A stretch of 64,000 nt of DNA from Cephalopachus bancanus (GCA_027257055.1 JAPVLO010000153.1:2294001-2358000), one strand, 5' to 3'; numbered from the stretch's first letter, positions 39,461 to 51,369 are shown. Notes: a model not told the origin generated them from the sequence alone. Made by a program: numbers and translations.

Positions 39461-40447
39461 TTTTCTTGAGATGCTTTTGTAGTTTTTCAGTTTTGGGTGA
39501 TTTTATACAAAATCCTTCTCGCCCGGCACTGCCCTTTGATACCCTTCACAGTGAATTAATGCCTGGTAGCCTGTGGCTAGATACAGAACTCCATGTATCT
39601 ATGTTCTGACTGGTACCTTTGGAAGGAAAGAAAAAATGTGTCTTGTTAACGTCTCTTTTTCCTTAATTCCTCCCCCCTTTTCCCACCCATGGACATCTTA
39701 TTTTCATTGTGGGTTCTCCTGACAAGATGAATGAAATTCCACATATAACATAACTGTAAATTGGTGATAGGTAGAAATCAATCTTTGTAGTTCATGTATA
39801 TTTTTACCAGAGTACATTTAAACATACAATCTAAGTACCTTGATCTAGAAAGATAGTATAATAAAGAAAAACTTCATTTTTCATCTGTTACAATATGCAT
39901 ACTTTTTTAATCTTGGAGAAACTAGATAAAAAAAACTTGCTCATGGCTGAATATTTATGTACCTTTCTTTTTTAACAACATACCATAAAATACAGTGCTT
40001 GACCATATTTTAGTTCTCAGACATTATGATTTTTGTCTCAACTACAGTAGTTTTGATTTCATTTAAAAATCAACCACTCAGAATATTAAGATATATACAA
40101 TAAAAATCAAAGCAACTACCATTTATCAGTTGGTAACAGTGGACTTGGTTAGAATCTTAATATTGTTTGAATTCAGTTATTATTAAATCTTATATCCATA
40201 TGGCATTGTTAGGCATGGCTTCTTGTGCTAGATTGTAGGCAACCTATATCTTTAAAAAACTGCTAAAAAGTGTTATGAATAGCATATAAAATGGCTCTTT
40301 TAGAGATCATATAAATTGCTTTAGGTATTTACCCTGAGTGTACAAAATTGCACAAGAAATGCCCATTTGAAAAGTCAGTACTTATTGAACTATTTTATTT
40401 GTTGCAAATACCAATAAATGTTAACTATTATAAATATAGAGGATTTT
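39461..40447. other. Intergenic, nothing recognised
   Basis: AT-rich spacer after the probable PRKAA1 end. No gene or clear repeat is seen. Two further AATAAA words (40099, 40413) are noted as possible distal poly(A) signals. Confidence 0.4.
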
Positions 40448-40592
40448 GGGCTGGGCGTGGTGGCTAACCCTTGTAATCCCGGCACTTTGGAAGACTGAGG
40501 TGGGAAGATGGCTTGAGGTCAGGAGTTCTAGACCAACCTGGGCAACCCAGCGTCTCGAGACCTCATCTCTACCAAAAAAAAAAAAAAAAAAA
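40448..40592 (+). mobile_element. Monomeric FLAM-like / Alu left arm
   Basis: A sense left-arm-only Alu starting GGGCTGGGCGTGGTGGC and ending CTCATCTCTACC plus an A-run of about 18. It is the ancient monomer type. Confidence 0.85.
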
Positions 40593-40954
40593 GAGGATTT
40601 TGGAAGATGTTGTTTATATGCTATAAAAAATAGCATAAGCAATGTATTAAATATATAATAGGTTAATGAGGATCATAGACCAAAGTTAGTAGAGAAGTAG
40701 AGAAGTGGTGGGTGAAGTATAAAAATGTAGTGGGAGGTACCCTTTCACAGAGTAGAGGGGATCAAGGTTAAGTTGAGATTTAGGAAAGACCCCTAGGGAG
40801 CATCAAGCACCATTTATTTACTCTGCAAACTTTATCCCTTCATATGGCTACTATGAACTAATGGCACGTGAATGTGATAAATTACATACTGATTTGTAAG
40901 ATAAATTCTACTCTGAGCGTCTTGTTAGGGAGATATATAAGTATATAAAGACTT

Positions 40955-41244
40955 GGCCAGGCACGGTGGCTCATGCCTATAATCCCAGCACTATGGGAGG
41001 CAGAGGTGAGAGGACTGCCTGAGCCCATGGGTTCGAGACCAGCCTAGGCAACATGGTGAGACCTCATCTCTAAAATAAATCAAAAAATTAGCTGGGCGTG
41101 GTGGGCGCAGCCTGAAGTTCCAGTTACTTGGAAGGCTGAGGCTGAAGGGTACCTGAGCCCAGTAGGTCAAGGCTGTGGTGGCCATGAGCGTACCACTGCA
41201 CTCCTGCCTGGGAATCAGAGTGAGACTCTCAAAAAAAAAAAAAA
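40955..41244 (+). mobile_element. Alu, sense, full length
   Basis: It starts GGCCAGGCACGGTGGCTCATG and ends with an A-run at 41231. It carries some strepsirrhine-like bases (CTAAAATAAATCAAAAAATTAGC) with moderate divergence. Confidence 0.92.
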
Positions 41245-42233
41245 GGCATAACATATAGAAAGTGCACAAATAACTATTTGGCTCAATGAATTTTCAGTGT
41301 TTTCAAGTATACAGTGAATATGGCCACGTAAACCTCTACACAGATTAAGAAACACTGCCACCTCTTTAGTGTCTTTTGTAATTAATATCAGGCATGATAG
41401 ATGATCACATCTATCCTCTTCTATAGGTAACAAAAACCAACCCTGGTACAATGTCAGAGGGAACTACATAAAGATGTGAATGCCAGGAGTGAGGATCACT
41501 GGAGGCTGACTACCAGAGTCGTGCATTGATCGTTTTGAAATATTGGTTCACCTATGCAGGTTTTACAGATGTTGATGTATTTAATAAAATGATATAAAAA
41601 TCACATCTGATAATATCTCCACTGATACTACAAAAGTCTGGAAATATCAAGGAGCTGCCAAGATCATTTTGGTGAATACAATTTTTCCAAAATCATAATC
41701 TTTGTTTAAAATCTTGAATTTTTATCATTGGCAACAAACGCTGTCAGTTTTCTTGAAGTACCAGGTTCTCTTTGTTCATTTTCAAGAAAAGTTCTGTCAG
41801 ATGCTCATGTCTGAATAACCAGCTCGTCAGTAGTTCTTCTAAATTGTATTTCTTGAAAAAAGAATCTCCTTCAGTTTAGAATGCAACCACACAAGTGCTT
41901 TTCTTTGAGACAGCACAAGTACTTTGGAAGTACTTCCCATTTTGTTACATAGAATATTTTAAACAGTGCACTTAAAGGGTTATTAATAGAATAATTTTTA
42001 CAGCTTCATCAAGGATAGTCCTGAGTGATATTAGTGTGTGATGGAAGAATGAAATGACTATTAGCACAGTTTGGTATTATTACCGTAACTCCTGCAGAGG
42101 TGCCAGAAGTTTCACCCTTGTTTTTCTACCATCAACATTGTAAAAAGGGCAAATGATGTCTTCATATTAATATGAAAGTAGTTTTGGCTTTGAAAGGGTG
42201 TCAGCAACCCTCAGGAGAATCATTGGTCTACAT
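41245..42233. other. Intergenic, nothing firm recognised
   Basis: No coding frame of note. Parts could be old repeats, but I cannot assign them. Confidence 0.35.
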
Positions 42234-42461
42234 CAGTGATTCTCAACTGGGCAGGGTCAAGGCACGATTTTTTTTTCTAGGGGATATTTCACTGTCTGGA
42301 AAAAAAGGTGGTCACAGCTGGGGATGGTTGTTAGTGGTGGATGCTAATGGCATCTAGACCAGGGATGCTGCTAAACACCATGCAATGCGCAGGACACGCT
42401 CTTCCCGGAACAGAGAATTAACCAGTTTGAAATGTTAATAGTGCTAAGGTTGAGAAGCCTG
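42234..42461 (+). mobile_element. MER5A-like hAT-Charlie element
   Basis: It begins CAGTGATTCTCAACTGGG and ends GGTTGAGAAGCCTGA. The internal blocks 'gatatttcactgtctgg', 'ggtggtcacagctgggg' and 'ccagggatgctgctaaacacc' lie in MER5A order. It is an old non-autonomous DNA transposon. Confidence 0.88.
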
Positions 42462-42696
42462 ATCTCCGAAAGTCCCTCCCCCCGACCTTTTTTTTTTTTT
42501 TTTTTTTGCACAATTTAGCTACATGGCTATATCAACCATCTTAATTGCCTGTGTTACACCTGCCCATTTAATTTGTTTTCAAAACATGACCCACAGCTAC
42601 TTTCAGACTGTATTCCTTTGGTCTGGATCCAATTATTTGTCACTTTTGATGTGAGGCTTACAGTTGAGTTATGAGCTTCTCTTATCTGCCCCCTAC

Positions 42697-42952
42697 TTTT
42701 TTTTTTTTTTTTTTGAGACAGGGTCTCCCTCTGTTGCCCAGGCTGGAGTGAGGTGGCGCGATATCACTGTAGTCTCCAACTCCTAGGCTACAGGCGTGAG
42801 TCATCATACCCGGCTAATTTGTAAATATTTTTGCAGAGCCGAGTTCTTGCCATGTTGCCTAGGCTGGCCTGGAACTTCCAGGCTCAAGTAAACCTCCCGC
42901 CTTTTCCTCCCAAGGCGCTGGGATTACAGGCGTAAGCCTACACACCCGGCCC
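42697..42952 (-). mobile_element. Old Alu, internally deleted
   Basis: An antisense Alu starting at a T-run then GAGACAGGGTCTCCCTCTG. About 40 bases of the right arm are missing between CCTAGGCTACAGGCG and the expected sequence. It ends CACACCCGGCC, just upstream of the TTC33 CpG island. Confidence 0.88.
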
Positions 42953-43079
42953 TCTGAGCCCCTTTCAACGGAGTTTTGCCTCTCTGTTCTCTGCGTCTGG
43001 CCGGCCTCATCAGCCTGGTTGTAAACCCCTTTAGGGCGTGACCATCTCTTCAGCCTGACTCCCCTCAAAATCGTCTTCC

Positions 43080-43870
43080 CCGCGCCTCGCTAGCTCTACT
43101 TGCTGCCTGGATGCGCAGCGCAGTACCGCCCGGCGGCCTCTCCCCGCGCGCTGCCAGCCTGCGCAGCCGCATTTTCCCGCGCTGCGGCACTGCGAGACCA
43201 CGCGCGCGCCCCCGATGCCCCCGGCGGCTGCGGGAGGAAGTGCCGGGCCGTGTGACTGACTACAAGTCCCAGAAGGGGGCGGCCGCAGTGACTTCTGGGA
43301 CTTGTGGTGCCGGAGAAGGGACTCGCTAGTGAGAAACGCAGAGAGAGTGGTCTCTACTTTGCCTGCTTCGGTAGATTGTTCGGACGTCCCCCGGGGGTGG
43401 GCCAAACACGTTTCTTAGGAAACCAGGCATCAAAGGCAGGCAGGTAGGGAGTCGGGTATGATAACTTCCGCTTCCGGTGGGCAAGAATGTAAACAGAGAA
43501 TCACGGGAGTTGTCATCAGGTAACCGCGCTCGGTCTTGTCAGCGGCGGAAACCGGAGGAAAAGGAGGAAACCCAGGCGAGTGGATGTTGCGGTTAGGGGA
43601 GGCAGGAGCTTCAGAAATAGGAGCTGAAACGCGGCAGGGTCCAGGAGAGCCGGGACGCCAAGGTCGGCCTCCCGGGACAAGCGAGTCTGGGAACCGGGCC
43701 CTCCTTGGCCGGCTTCCGAGCTAATGAGGCGGACACGGTGGCTCTGACCTGCCCTCGGCGGCGGGAGGGGCGGAGCAGAGCTTGCTTTCTACCCAGCGTG
43801 GAAGGTGTGGGGGACGGAAGGCGGGCCTGGGGAGCTCGCAGGTGACGCCCCGGGAAGCCTTTATGAGTTC
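43080..43870. promoter_or_regulatory. TTC33: CpG island, TTC33 promoter and first exon region
   Basis: A sharp rise in G, C and CpG against AT-rich surroundings, about 9 kb before the first TTC33 coding exon and on the correct side of it. Motifs seen: E2F-like TTTCCCGCGC (43173-43182), a palindromic pair of ZNF143-like sites (43262-43305), tandem ETS-like CTTCCGCTTCCGG (43465-43477) and a further ZNF143-like CACGGGAGTTGT (43503-43514). There is no TATA box. The exact start site and the donor of the non-coding first exon cannot be fixed from sequence alone. Confidence 0.85.
43262..43305. promoter_or_regulatory. Inverted pair of ZNF143/Staf-like motifs
   Basis: Left arm ACAAGTCCCAGAAG (43262-43275) and right arm CTTCTGGGACTTGT (43292-43305) are perfect reverse complements, separated by 16 GC-rich bases. 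With its left neighbours the left arm reads ACTACAAGTCCCAGAAG, close to the known ZNF143 consensus ACTACAAYTCCCAGMA. The right arm reads ACCACAAGTCCCAGAAG on the - strand. Confidence 0.8.
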
Positions 43871-43879
43871 GGCTTTCAG

Positions 43880-45300
43880 GAACGTTTTTGTTGTTGACCC
43901 ATAAAGGGAAGGTCGCCGATACCGGTTTCTCTCTTGCGGTGACATTTTTGGGTCAATGCTTTCTTGAATTTTTCACCTCCTCGGATACATCCCTGTACCC
44001 GGGAGGATGCTGTTGTGATCTCCTGATCGTGTCCATCCAGTGGTTTTTCACCTTGGGTGCGGCATCCTCTGACGCGGTCAAGACACTCATACTCTGGCTT
44101 GTGGCTGGGTGCACAATGTGAAGCCATCAACCGTTAACGAACGCCTATTGTAGAGATCATTGTACCAGTACAGGAATTTAGAATGCAACGTCGTTGTTTA
44201 GAATTTTTATGGTATTCATTAAATATCATTCTTTATAATAGGTTGATTTTATCTGGTTTCGTGACTTTAACATGAAACCTTTATGATTATGATTTACCCA
44301 TATGGTTTCTTATCATGGTGAAAAATGTTAAGTCTAGGATGTTGGTACCTTGCTTTTAACTATAGATTCAGGAAACCCTCCTCTACAGGAACTTTGAATT
44401 TCATGTTCAGATAGCCAGAGAGGAACAATAAACTCCCACTACCTAAGCTATCTGAATCAACTCGGAGTATTAAATATTCCAAGGCAGAAAAGTGTTTTGC
44501 ATGTGTCCTAGGACTTGTACTTCCTTTTAAGGCTGAATAAATTTTGTTTTTAACTTAAGATCTCCACAAAACCTCAAATGTCCTTTCTCTGATGCTCTAG
44601 CATCCTTTGTGTAGTCTGTTGTAGCACTTATCCTGTGTTGTAATTGACTCTAAATGCTTGTGGTTTCAAGACAGTTTTGAAGAAAATATAAAACTGTGCT
44701 AATAGCCTTGGTAACAGATTCATGTTTTTTAATCTCAGTGGGCCTAGATACTGTTTGATGTCTCTACTCATTTTTTGTTGCCTTTCCTGATCTTCTAAAG
44801 CAACTATTTTAGAGCTTTTTTTATTTTCCTTAAGTGTTCAGATCCATTTATTTGGAGCAGATCACATATTTCTACTATCCTGTAGAAATATGTAGCTGGG
44901 CATATAAAATTCCTCTTACCTTTCCCTACACCCCTGAACTTGCTGGATATTTCACTCAGTATTAACTTCCTTTTAGTCTGAGCGGAATGTATTTTTGTCC
45001 TGCTTTTCCAGGCTAAACTTGGCAATTGCTAGTGTCATCAGGCTGCTACAACTTTATAACCTCATTCTGTCCTGACCTCTGCTGCCTACAATCTCTAAAA
45101 GATCTCAAGGGATTTGTGGGGAAGGATGGCACAAACTCATAAGGCTGCGGTGTGTGTTGCTTTGGGTTTGGGAAGGGTAATAAGAGTGTGAATAACCTAA
45201 TAGTTAAAAAATATATATATGGTTCTGTCTTTCCCCTTTTTCCTTTGCTCTCCACTCCCCTTTCCCTGATAATCTCAGACCTGACCAGTGGTTTTTTGTT
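43880..45300. other. TTC33 5' intron, nothing recognised
   Basis: Sequence after the CpG island returns to AT-rich. No exon or well-marked repeat is seen in this stretch, so it is treated as the first intron. Confidence 0.4.
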
Positions 45301-45307
45301 TTTTGTC

Positions 45308-45588
45308 TTTTTTTGAGTCAGAGTCTCACTCTGTCACTTAGACTGGAGAGCAGTGGCATGATCACAGCTCACTGCGGCCTTGACTTCCTGGGTTCAGGCG
45401 ATCCTTCCACCTCAGCCTGCTGAGTAGCTGGGACTACAGGTATGTGCCACCACACCCAACTAATTTTTAAAAAAATTTCCTATAGAGATGAGATCTTGCT
45501 GTGTTGCCTAGGCTGGTCTTGAACTCCTGGGCTCAAACTGTCCTCCTGCCTTGGCCTCCCAAAGTGCTGGAATTACAGGCTTGAGCCA
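45308..45588 (-). mobile_element. Old AluJ-like element
   Basis: An antisense Alu of older type (TCACAGCTCACTGCGGCC, AAGTGCTGGAATTACAGGC). The left-arm terminus is eroded into CAATACATTAGC. Confidence 0.9.
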
Positions 45589-47229
45589 ATACATTAGCAT
45601 GACCAGTGTTTTTTGTGTCATTTGCCTTCAATAAATACACCACGTTTCTGTTAGTATTAACAGGGTTCCCCCACTGCCTGATACCTTACATTACTAATAT
45701 AGAAACAAAGTTTCATTTGGAAACTTGAAGCTGGAAACTTAGTCATCATTCTTGTTACCATTAGGGACAGTCATAAATACAAATCTTTTCTTGTCCTGAC
45801 TTCTAAGGCTTTCCTAATGATCCATTTTCTAAGATGTCCTCACTCACGATGTGCCTCTGAACTTATGTTCCATAGTATCCTCACTTGCATTTTCAGCCAT
45901 TTAAAAAATTCTTCTCTTACAATACTTGTAGTTTTCTTCAAACATAGGAAACTCATTCTTTCATATTATGATGGTTCTGGAAAAAGAGTTTGCATTGTCC
46001 TAATTCCCTAACATGGTTTGTAATCCATTACTCCTTCAGGTTAAAAAAATAAAATCTCTGCTCCTGTGGAAAGCCTGTGTTTCACCTCTTTCAGCCTGTA
46101 TATTTCTTAATTGCTATGATTTATTGGTACTTTCTTATATTTATTAAGAACTTAGGCACATGACCCACAATGTTCTTACCCCTCAAAATTCTGCCATTAT
46201 CTTGGGTTTTCCATGTTAAAGACCTCAGGGCAACACTCACTTTTTAAATCTTTTTCCTTCTAGTGATTTCCTTCTAGTGATTCTAGTGATACCTCAGTTT
46301 ATCGTGCTTCATTTTATTGCACTTCCCAGATATTGCATTTTTTAACATATTGAGGCTACCCTGTGTTGAGCAAGTCTTTCAGCGCCATTTGTCTGACAGT
46401 CTGTGCTTTACTTTGTCTCTGTGTCATATTTTGGTAATTCTCAAAATACTTCAAATTTTTTCATTATTATGTATCTGTTATGGTGACCTGTGATTAGCAT
46501 TCTTTGGTGTTACAATTGTAATTGTTTTGGGGCACTGCAAACCATGCCCACATGAAGTGGTGAACTTCATTTTAAAAAATGTATGTTTTGACAGCTCAAC
46601 CAACTGGCTGTTTCCCCATCTCTCTTCCTTTCCTCAGGCCTCCCTGTTCTCCGAGATACAATAACATTGAAATTAGGCCAGTTAACAATCCTCATGGCCT
46701 CTAAGTGTTCAAGTGAAAAGAATTGCATATCTCACACTTTAAATTAAAAGGTAGAAATGATTAAGCTTAGCGAGGAAGGTATGTTGAAAGCAGAGATAGT
46801 CTGAAAGCTAGGTCTCTTGCACCTAAAAGCCAAGCTGTGAATGCAAGGGAAAAGTTCTTGAAGAAACTTAGAAGTGTCACGCCAGTGCACACACAAATGA
46901 TAAGAAAGCAAAACAGCTTTACTGCTGATATGGAGACAGTTTGAGTAGTTTAGTAGAAGAGCAAACCAGCCACAACATTCTCTTAAGCATAAACATAATT
47001 TAGAGCAAGGCTCTAACTTTCTTCAATTCTATGAAGGCTGAGAGAGGTATGGAAGCTGCAGAAGCAAACTGTGAAACTGGCAGAGATTGATTCATGAGGT
47101 TTAAGGAAAGAACCTGGCTCTATATCATAAAATTGCGAAACGTAACAGCAGATGCTGATAGAGAAGCTGTAGAAAGTTATTCAGAAGATCTAGCTAAGAT
47201 AATTGATGCAGTTGGCTACACTAAACTGA

Positions 47230-47520
47230 TTTTCTTTTTTTTTTGAGTTGGAGTCTCACTCTGTCGCCCAGACTGGAGTGCAGTGGCCGCTCCTGGCCAC
47301 CGCAGCCTCGACCTGCTGGGCTCCGGCGTTCCTTCAGCCTCAGCCTTCCGAGTAGCTGGAATTACAGGCACGCGCTACCATGCCCGGCTAATTTTTTGAT
47401 TTTATTGTAGAGATGAGGTCTTGCCTGCCCAGGCGGGTCTCGAACCCATGGGCTCAGGCAATCCACTCACCTCAGCCTCCCAAAGGCGCAGGATTACAGG
47501 CTGAGCCACCAAGCCCGGCT
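47230..47520 (-). mobile_element. Alu (strepsirrhine type) in Tigger1
   Basis: A full antisense Alu splitting the transposase region at GATTTTCTTTT / TTACTGTTTTCAGTG. It ends AAGCCCGGCT. Confidence 0.95.
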
Positions 47521-47602
47521 TACTGTTTTCAGTGTAGATGAAATAGCCTTATATTGGAAGAAGATGCTATCTAGGACTTTCATAGCTAGAGAATGCCTGG
47601 CT

Positions 47603-47762
47603 TAGCTCTTTAAAGGACAGGCTTACTCCCTTTGTGATGGGCTAATATAGCTGGGAACTTCAAGCTGAAGCCATTGTTTATTTAGCTCTTTAAAGGACAG
47701 GCTTACTCCCTTTGTGATGGGCTAATGTAGCTGGGAACTTCAAGATGAAGCCATTTTTTATT
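47603..47762 (+). repeat. 80-bp tandem duplication in Tigger1
   Basis: Two 80-base units (47603-47682, 47683-47762) differ at only three sites (AATATAG/AATGTAG, AAGCTGA/AAGATGA, CATTGTT/CATTTTT). Ordinary Tigger1 has the segment once, so the duplication arose after insertion. Confidence 0.93.
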
Positions 47763-48210
47763 TACCATTTCAAAATTCTAGTGCCCTTAAGAATTATTCT
47801 AAATGTACTCTGCATGGGCTTTATAAGTGGAACTACAAAGTGTGGATGACAGGACATCTGTTTACACATGATTTACTAACTATTTTAAGCCCACTGTTGA
47901 GACCATCTCTGGAAAAAGAGATTCCTTCCAAAATGTTGCTGCTCGTTGACAGTACATCTAGTCGTCAAAGAGTTCTGATGGAGATGTACAAGGAGATGAA
48001 TGCTTTCATACCCTCCAACACAACTGCAGTCCATTCTGCAGTCCATGGTTCAAACAGTAATTTTGACTTTGAAGTCTTATTATTTAAGAAATGCATTTTG
48101 TAAAGCTGTAGCTGCTTTAAGTAGTGATTCCTGTGATGAACCTAGGCAAAGTACATTGAAAACCTTCTGAAAAGGATTCACCATTCTAGGTGCCATTAAG
48201 AATATTAGTG

Positions 48211-48510
48211 GGCCAGGCGCAGTGGCTTATGCCTATAATCCCGGCACTTTGGGAGGCCAAGGTGAGAGGATTGCCTGAGCTCATGGGATTGAGACCAGCC
48301 TAGGCAACTTGGCGAGACCTCATCTCTGCAATAAATCGAGAAGAATTAGCTGGGCTTGATGGCGCATGCCTGTAGTTCCAGCTACTTGGAAGGTTGAGGT
48401 GGAAGGATCGCCTGAGCCCAGCAGGTTGAGGCTGCAGTGGCTGTGAGCATGCCACTGCACTCGAGCCTGGGCGACAGAATGAGACTCCAACTCAAAAAAA
48501 AAAAAAAAAA
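48211..48510 (+). mobile_element. Alu, sense, in Tigger1
   Basis: It starts GGCCAGGCGCAGTGGC and ends with GAGACTCCAACTC plus an A-run. Tigger1 resumes with TTTGTGATTCATGGG. Confidence 0.94.
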
Positions 48511-48576
48511 TTTGTGATTCATGGGAGGACATCACAATATCAGCAATATCAGAAGTGTGGAAAAAAGTTGATTCCA

Positions 48577-48858
48577 AGACAGGCGCAGTGGCTCATGCCT
48601 GTAATCACAGCACTTTGGGAGCCTGAGCCCATGGGTTCAAGACCAGCCTGGGCAACATGGTGAGACCTCGTCTCTACAATAAATCAAAAAATTAGCCGTG
48701 CATGGTGGCACACACCTGTGGTTCCAGCTATTTGGAAGACTGAGGCAGAAGGATCACCTGTGCCCAGGAAATAAAGAATGCGGTGGCCATGAGCATGCCA
48801 CTGCAGCCCAGCCTGGGCAAGAGTGTGACTCCAACTCAAAAAATAATTAAAAAAGAAA
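48577..48858 (+). mobile_element. Alu, sense, in Tigger1
   Basis: Flanked by GTTGATTCCAA and GGTGATTCCAA (target duplication in the Tigger1 sequence). A short deletion removes left-arm bases after TTTGGGAG. Confidence 0.93.
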
Positions 48859-49130
48859 GGTGATTCCAACCCTCATGGATGACTTTGAGGGGTTCAAGAC
48901 TTCAGTGGAGGAAGTAACTGCACATGTGGTAGAAATAGCAAGATAACTAGAATTGCAAATGAAATTTGAAGATATGACAGAATTGCTACAATCTCATGAT
49001 AAAATTTGAAAGAATGAGGAGTTGCTTCTTAAGGATGAGCAAAGAATTGGCTTCTTGAGAAGGAATCTACTGGTGAAGATGCTGTGAACATTGTAGAAAT
49101 GATAACAAAGGATTTAGAATACATTACCTA

Positions 49131-49365
49131 CCTGAGTCCGTGGGTTCGAGACCAGCCCAGGCAACTTGGTGAGACCTCATCTCTACAATAAATAAAAAAT
49201 TATCCGAGGCAGGTTGTGGTAGCGCACACCTGTAGTTCCGGCTACTTGGAAGGCTGAGGCAGAAGGATTGCCAGAGCCCAGCAGGTTAGTGCTGGGGTGA
49301 CTGTGAGTGTGCCACTGCATTCCAACCTGGGTGACAGAGTGAGACTCCAACTCAAAAAAAAAAAA
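49131..49365 (+). mobile_element. 5'-truncated Alu, sense, in Tigger1
   Basis: It starts within the left arm at CCTGAGTCCGTGGG and ends with an A-run. ATACATTACCT / GTATGCATTATCT words flank it as a probable target duplication. Confidence 0.9.
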
Positions 49366-49905
49366 GTATGCATTATCTAAACCTAGTTGATAAAGCAGTG
49401 GCAAGGTTTGAGACTAGGGACTCCAGTTTTTAATGACATTCTACTGTGAGTGAAATGCTAGCATTTTACGTTACAGAGACATTTTTTAATGAAAGGAAGT
49501 CAGTTGACGCAGCAAACTTCATTGTTTTCTTATTTTAAGAAATTGCCACAGCCACCTCAACCTTCTGTAACCACCCTGATTAGTCAGCAGCCATCAATAT
49601 CAAGGAAAAACCCTCCACTAGCAAAAACATTATGACTTGCTGAAGGTTCAGATGATCGTTGGCATATTTTTAGTAATAAAATAATTTTAAATTAAGGCAT
49701 GTTCTTTTTTTAGACATAATGGTATAACACACTTAATAACAGTACAGTATAAACATAACTTGTATATGTATGGGAAGACCAAGAAAACTGTGTGACTTGC
49801 TTTATGGTATTATTAAAAAAAAATTGTGTGACTCGCCTTATGATGTTATTCACTTTACTGTGGTGATCTGGAACAGAATCTACAACATATCTGAGGTAAG
49901 GCCAG

Positions 49906-50253
49906 TACTTAAACTGCACTTCAGCTATGTGCATCAATGATGAAAACCTTAATAGCTGCTGGAACTTGTTTATTATTGAATAAGTTCCTTATTCTCCTTT
50001 CTCATTCTCCCTTACCCCAACAATGTCCATTCTTTGGTAGTTTTAAAAAGATTTGATGTCTATTCTTTGGTAGTTTCAAAAAGATTTTTAAGGGTTCATT
50101 GCTTCCCCTTCTTCTCCAGTTGATCAGTTGATCGTGATCTCCTTGGGATTATGACTCCTTTAAAAAATGGAATGAAAGCTTAGATGCTTTTCTTCAGAAT
50201 GCCCCCAGGCATTAAAAAATGTCATGTGATTTATATCTAGTTTTCATGGGTTT
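49906..50253. other. TTC33 intron, nothing recognised
   Basis: Short AT-rich stretch with a local near-repeat of CATTCTTTGGTAGTTT / TATTCTTTGGTAGTTT around 50030-50080. Otherwise nothing. Confidence 0.4.
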
Positions 50254-50264
50254 CTCATCATCTT

Positions 50265-50556
50265 TTTTTTTTTTTTTTGAGTTGGAGTCTCACACTGTCG
50301 CCCAGGCTGGAGTTCAGTGGCCGCTCCCGGCCACCCAGCCTCGACCTGCTGGTCTCCGGCGATCCTTCCGCCTCAGCCTTCCAAGTAGCTGGAACTACAG
50401 GCATGCACTACCAGTAGCCTGGCTAATTTTTGATTTATTGTAGAGATGAGGTCTCACCAAGTTGCCCAGGTGGGTCTCAAACCCGCGGGCTCAGGCAATC
50501 CACTCACCTCAGCCTCCCAAAAGCACGGGATTACAGACTGAGCCACTGAGCCTGGC
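50265..50556 (-). mobile_element. Alu (strepsirrhine type), full length
   Basis: Antisense Alu with target duplication CTCATCATCTT at 50254-50264 and 50557-50567. Confidence 0.95.
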
Positions 50557-50704
50557 CTCATCATCTTAAAGTCTATTTATGTGACTAGTAAATTCTTGGA
50601 TCTCTCAGTTAATCCCCACTCTAAATAAATATTTGTTGAATTATTTCAGGATTTCCTTTGACTTTGCTCTATTAGTTATCCTCTCTCTCTCTCTTTTTTT
50701 TTTT

Positions 50705-51236
50705 TCTTTTTTTACATTGGAATCTTACTCTGTCGCCCAGGCTGGATTGCAGTGGCAAGTTCACGGCCACCGTGACCTCAACCTACTTGGCCTAGGTGAT
50801 TCTTCCAAGTAGTTGGAACCACAGGCTTGTGTTGCCATGCCTGGCTAATTTTTTTTTTTTTTTTTTTTGAGTTGGAGTCTCACTCTGTCGCCCAGACTGG
50901 AGTGCAGTGGCCGCTCCCGGCCACTGCAGCCTCGACCTGCTGGGCTCCGGCGATCCTTCCGCCCCAGCCTTCCAAGTAGCTGGAATTCCAGGCATGTGCT
51001 ACCACGCCCGGCTGATTTTTTGATTTATTGTAGAGATGAAGTCTTGCTGCCCAGGCGGGTCTTGAACCCCCGGGTTCAGGCAATCCACTCACCTCAGCCT
51101 CCCAAAGGCGAGGGATTACAGGCTGAGCCACCGAGCCTGGCTTAATTTTTTGATTTATTGTAGAGATGAGGTCTCAAAACCCTGGGCTCTGGCAATCCTC
51201 TCGCCTCCATCTTCCAAAGTGCTGGGATTACAGGCT
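50705..51236 (-). mobile_element. Old Alu split by a younger Alu
   Basis: An old antisense Alu right arm (50705-50848) and its left arm (51143-51236) are separated by a complete young strepsirrhine Alu (50849-51142) inserted in the T-rich linker. TAATTTTTT words flank the insert. It is a nested Alu-in-Alu. Confidence 0.9.
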
Positions 51237-51369
51237 GTACTCTCTTTTTTTATCCTTTATTTTTGTGTATCACTGAAGATTTACAGAGGAGTTACATATC
51301 TATCTGTATTTAAAAAATTTATTTAATATTGTGAATTAAGTCATTTACCAAGTTTGAATCTCTTAAAAC

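Larger units (their letters stand above)
46694..49665 (+). pseudogene. Tigger1 transposase pseudogene
   Basis: It begins ATGGCCTCTAAGTGTTCAAG, the Tigger1 transposase start, and ends near GGTTCAGATGATCGTTGGC. The open piece 47840-48103 covers part of the DDE domain (WMTGHLFTHDLL, then KMLLLVDSTSSRQRVLMEM). There the second catalytic Asp is still present in LLVD, but the usual following Asn is Ser. Multiple frameshifts, stops and four Alus make it non-functional. Confidence 0.88.
46284..49905 (+). mobile_element. Tigger1 DNA transposon, near full length, with nested Alus
   Basis: The left terminus (GATACCTCAGTTTATCGTGC) and right terminus (...ACATATCTGAGGTAAGGCC) are the inverted repeats of a Tigger1 (pogo-like, Tc1/mariner superfamily). 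Between them the whole Tigger1 sequence runs in sense order. Its transposase is broken by stops. Insertions are Alus at 47230, 48211, 48577 and 49131, plus an 80-bp tandem duplication at 47603. Without these it would be about 2.4 kb, the normal size. A TTCTAGTGATT word is repeated just outside the left end. Confidence 0.92.

Noticed and set aside
43111..43724. Small frames in the CpG island (43111-43329, 43536-43724, 43031-43405)
   Set aside because: GC-rich DNA has few stop codons by chance; codons look random and no homology was recognised. A short upstream ORF in the 5' UTR cannot be excluded.
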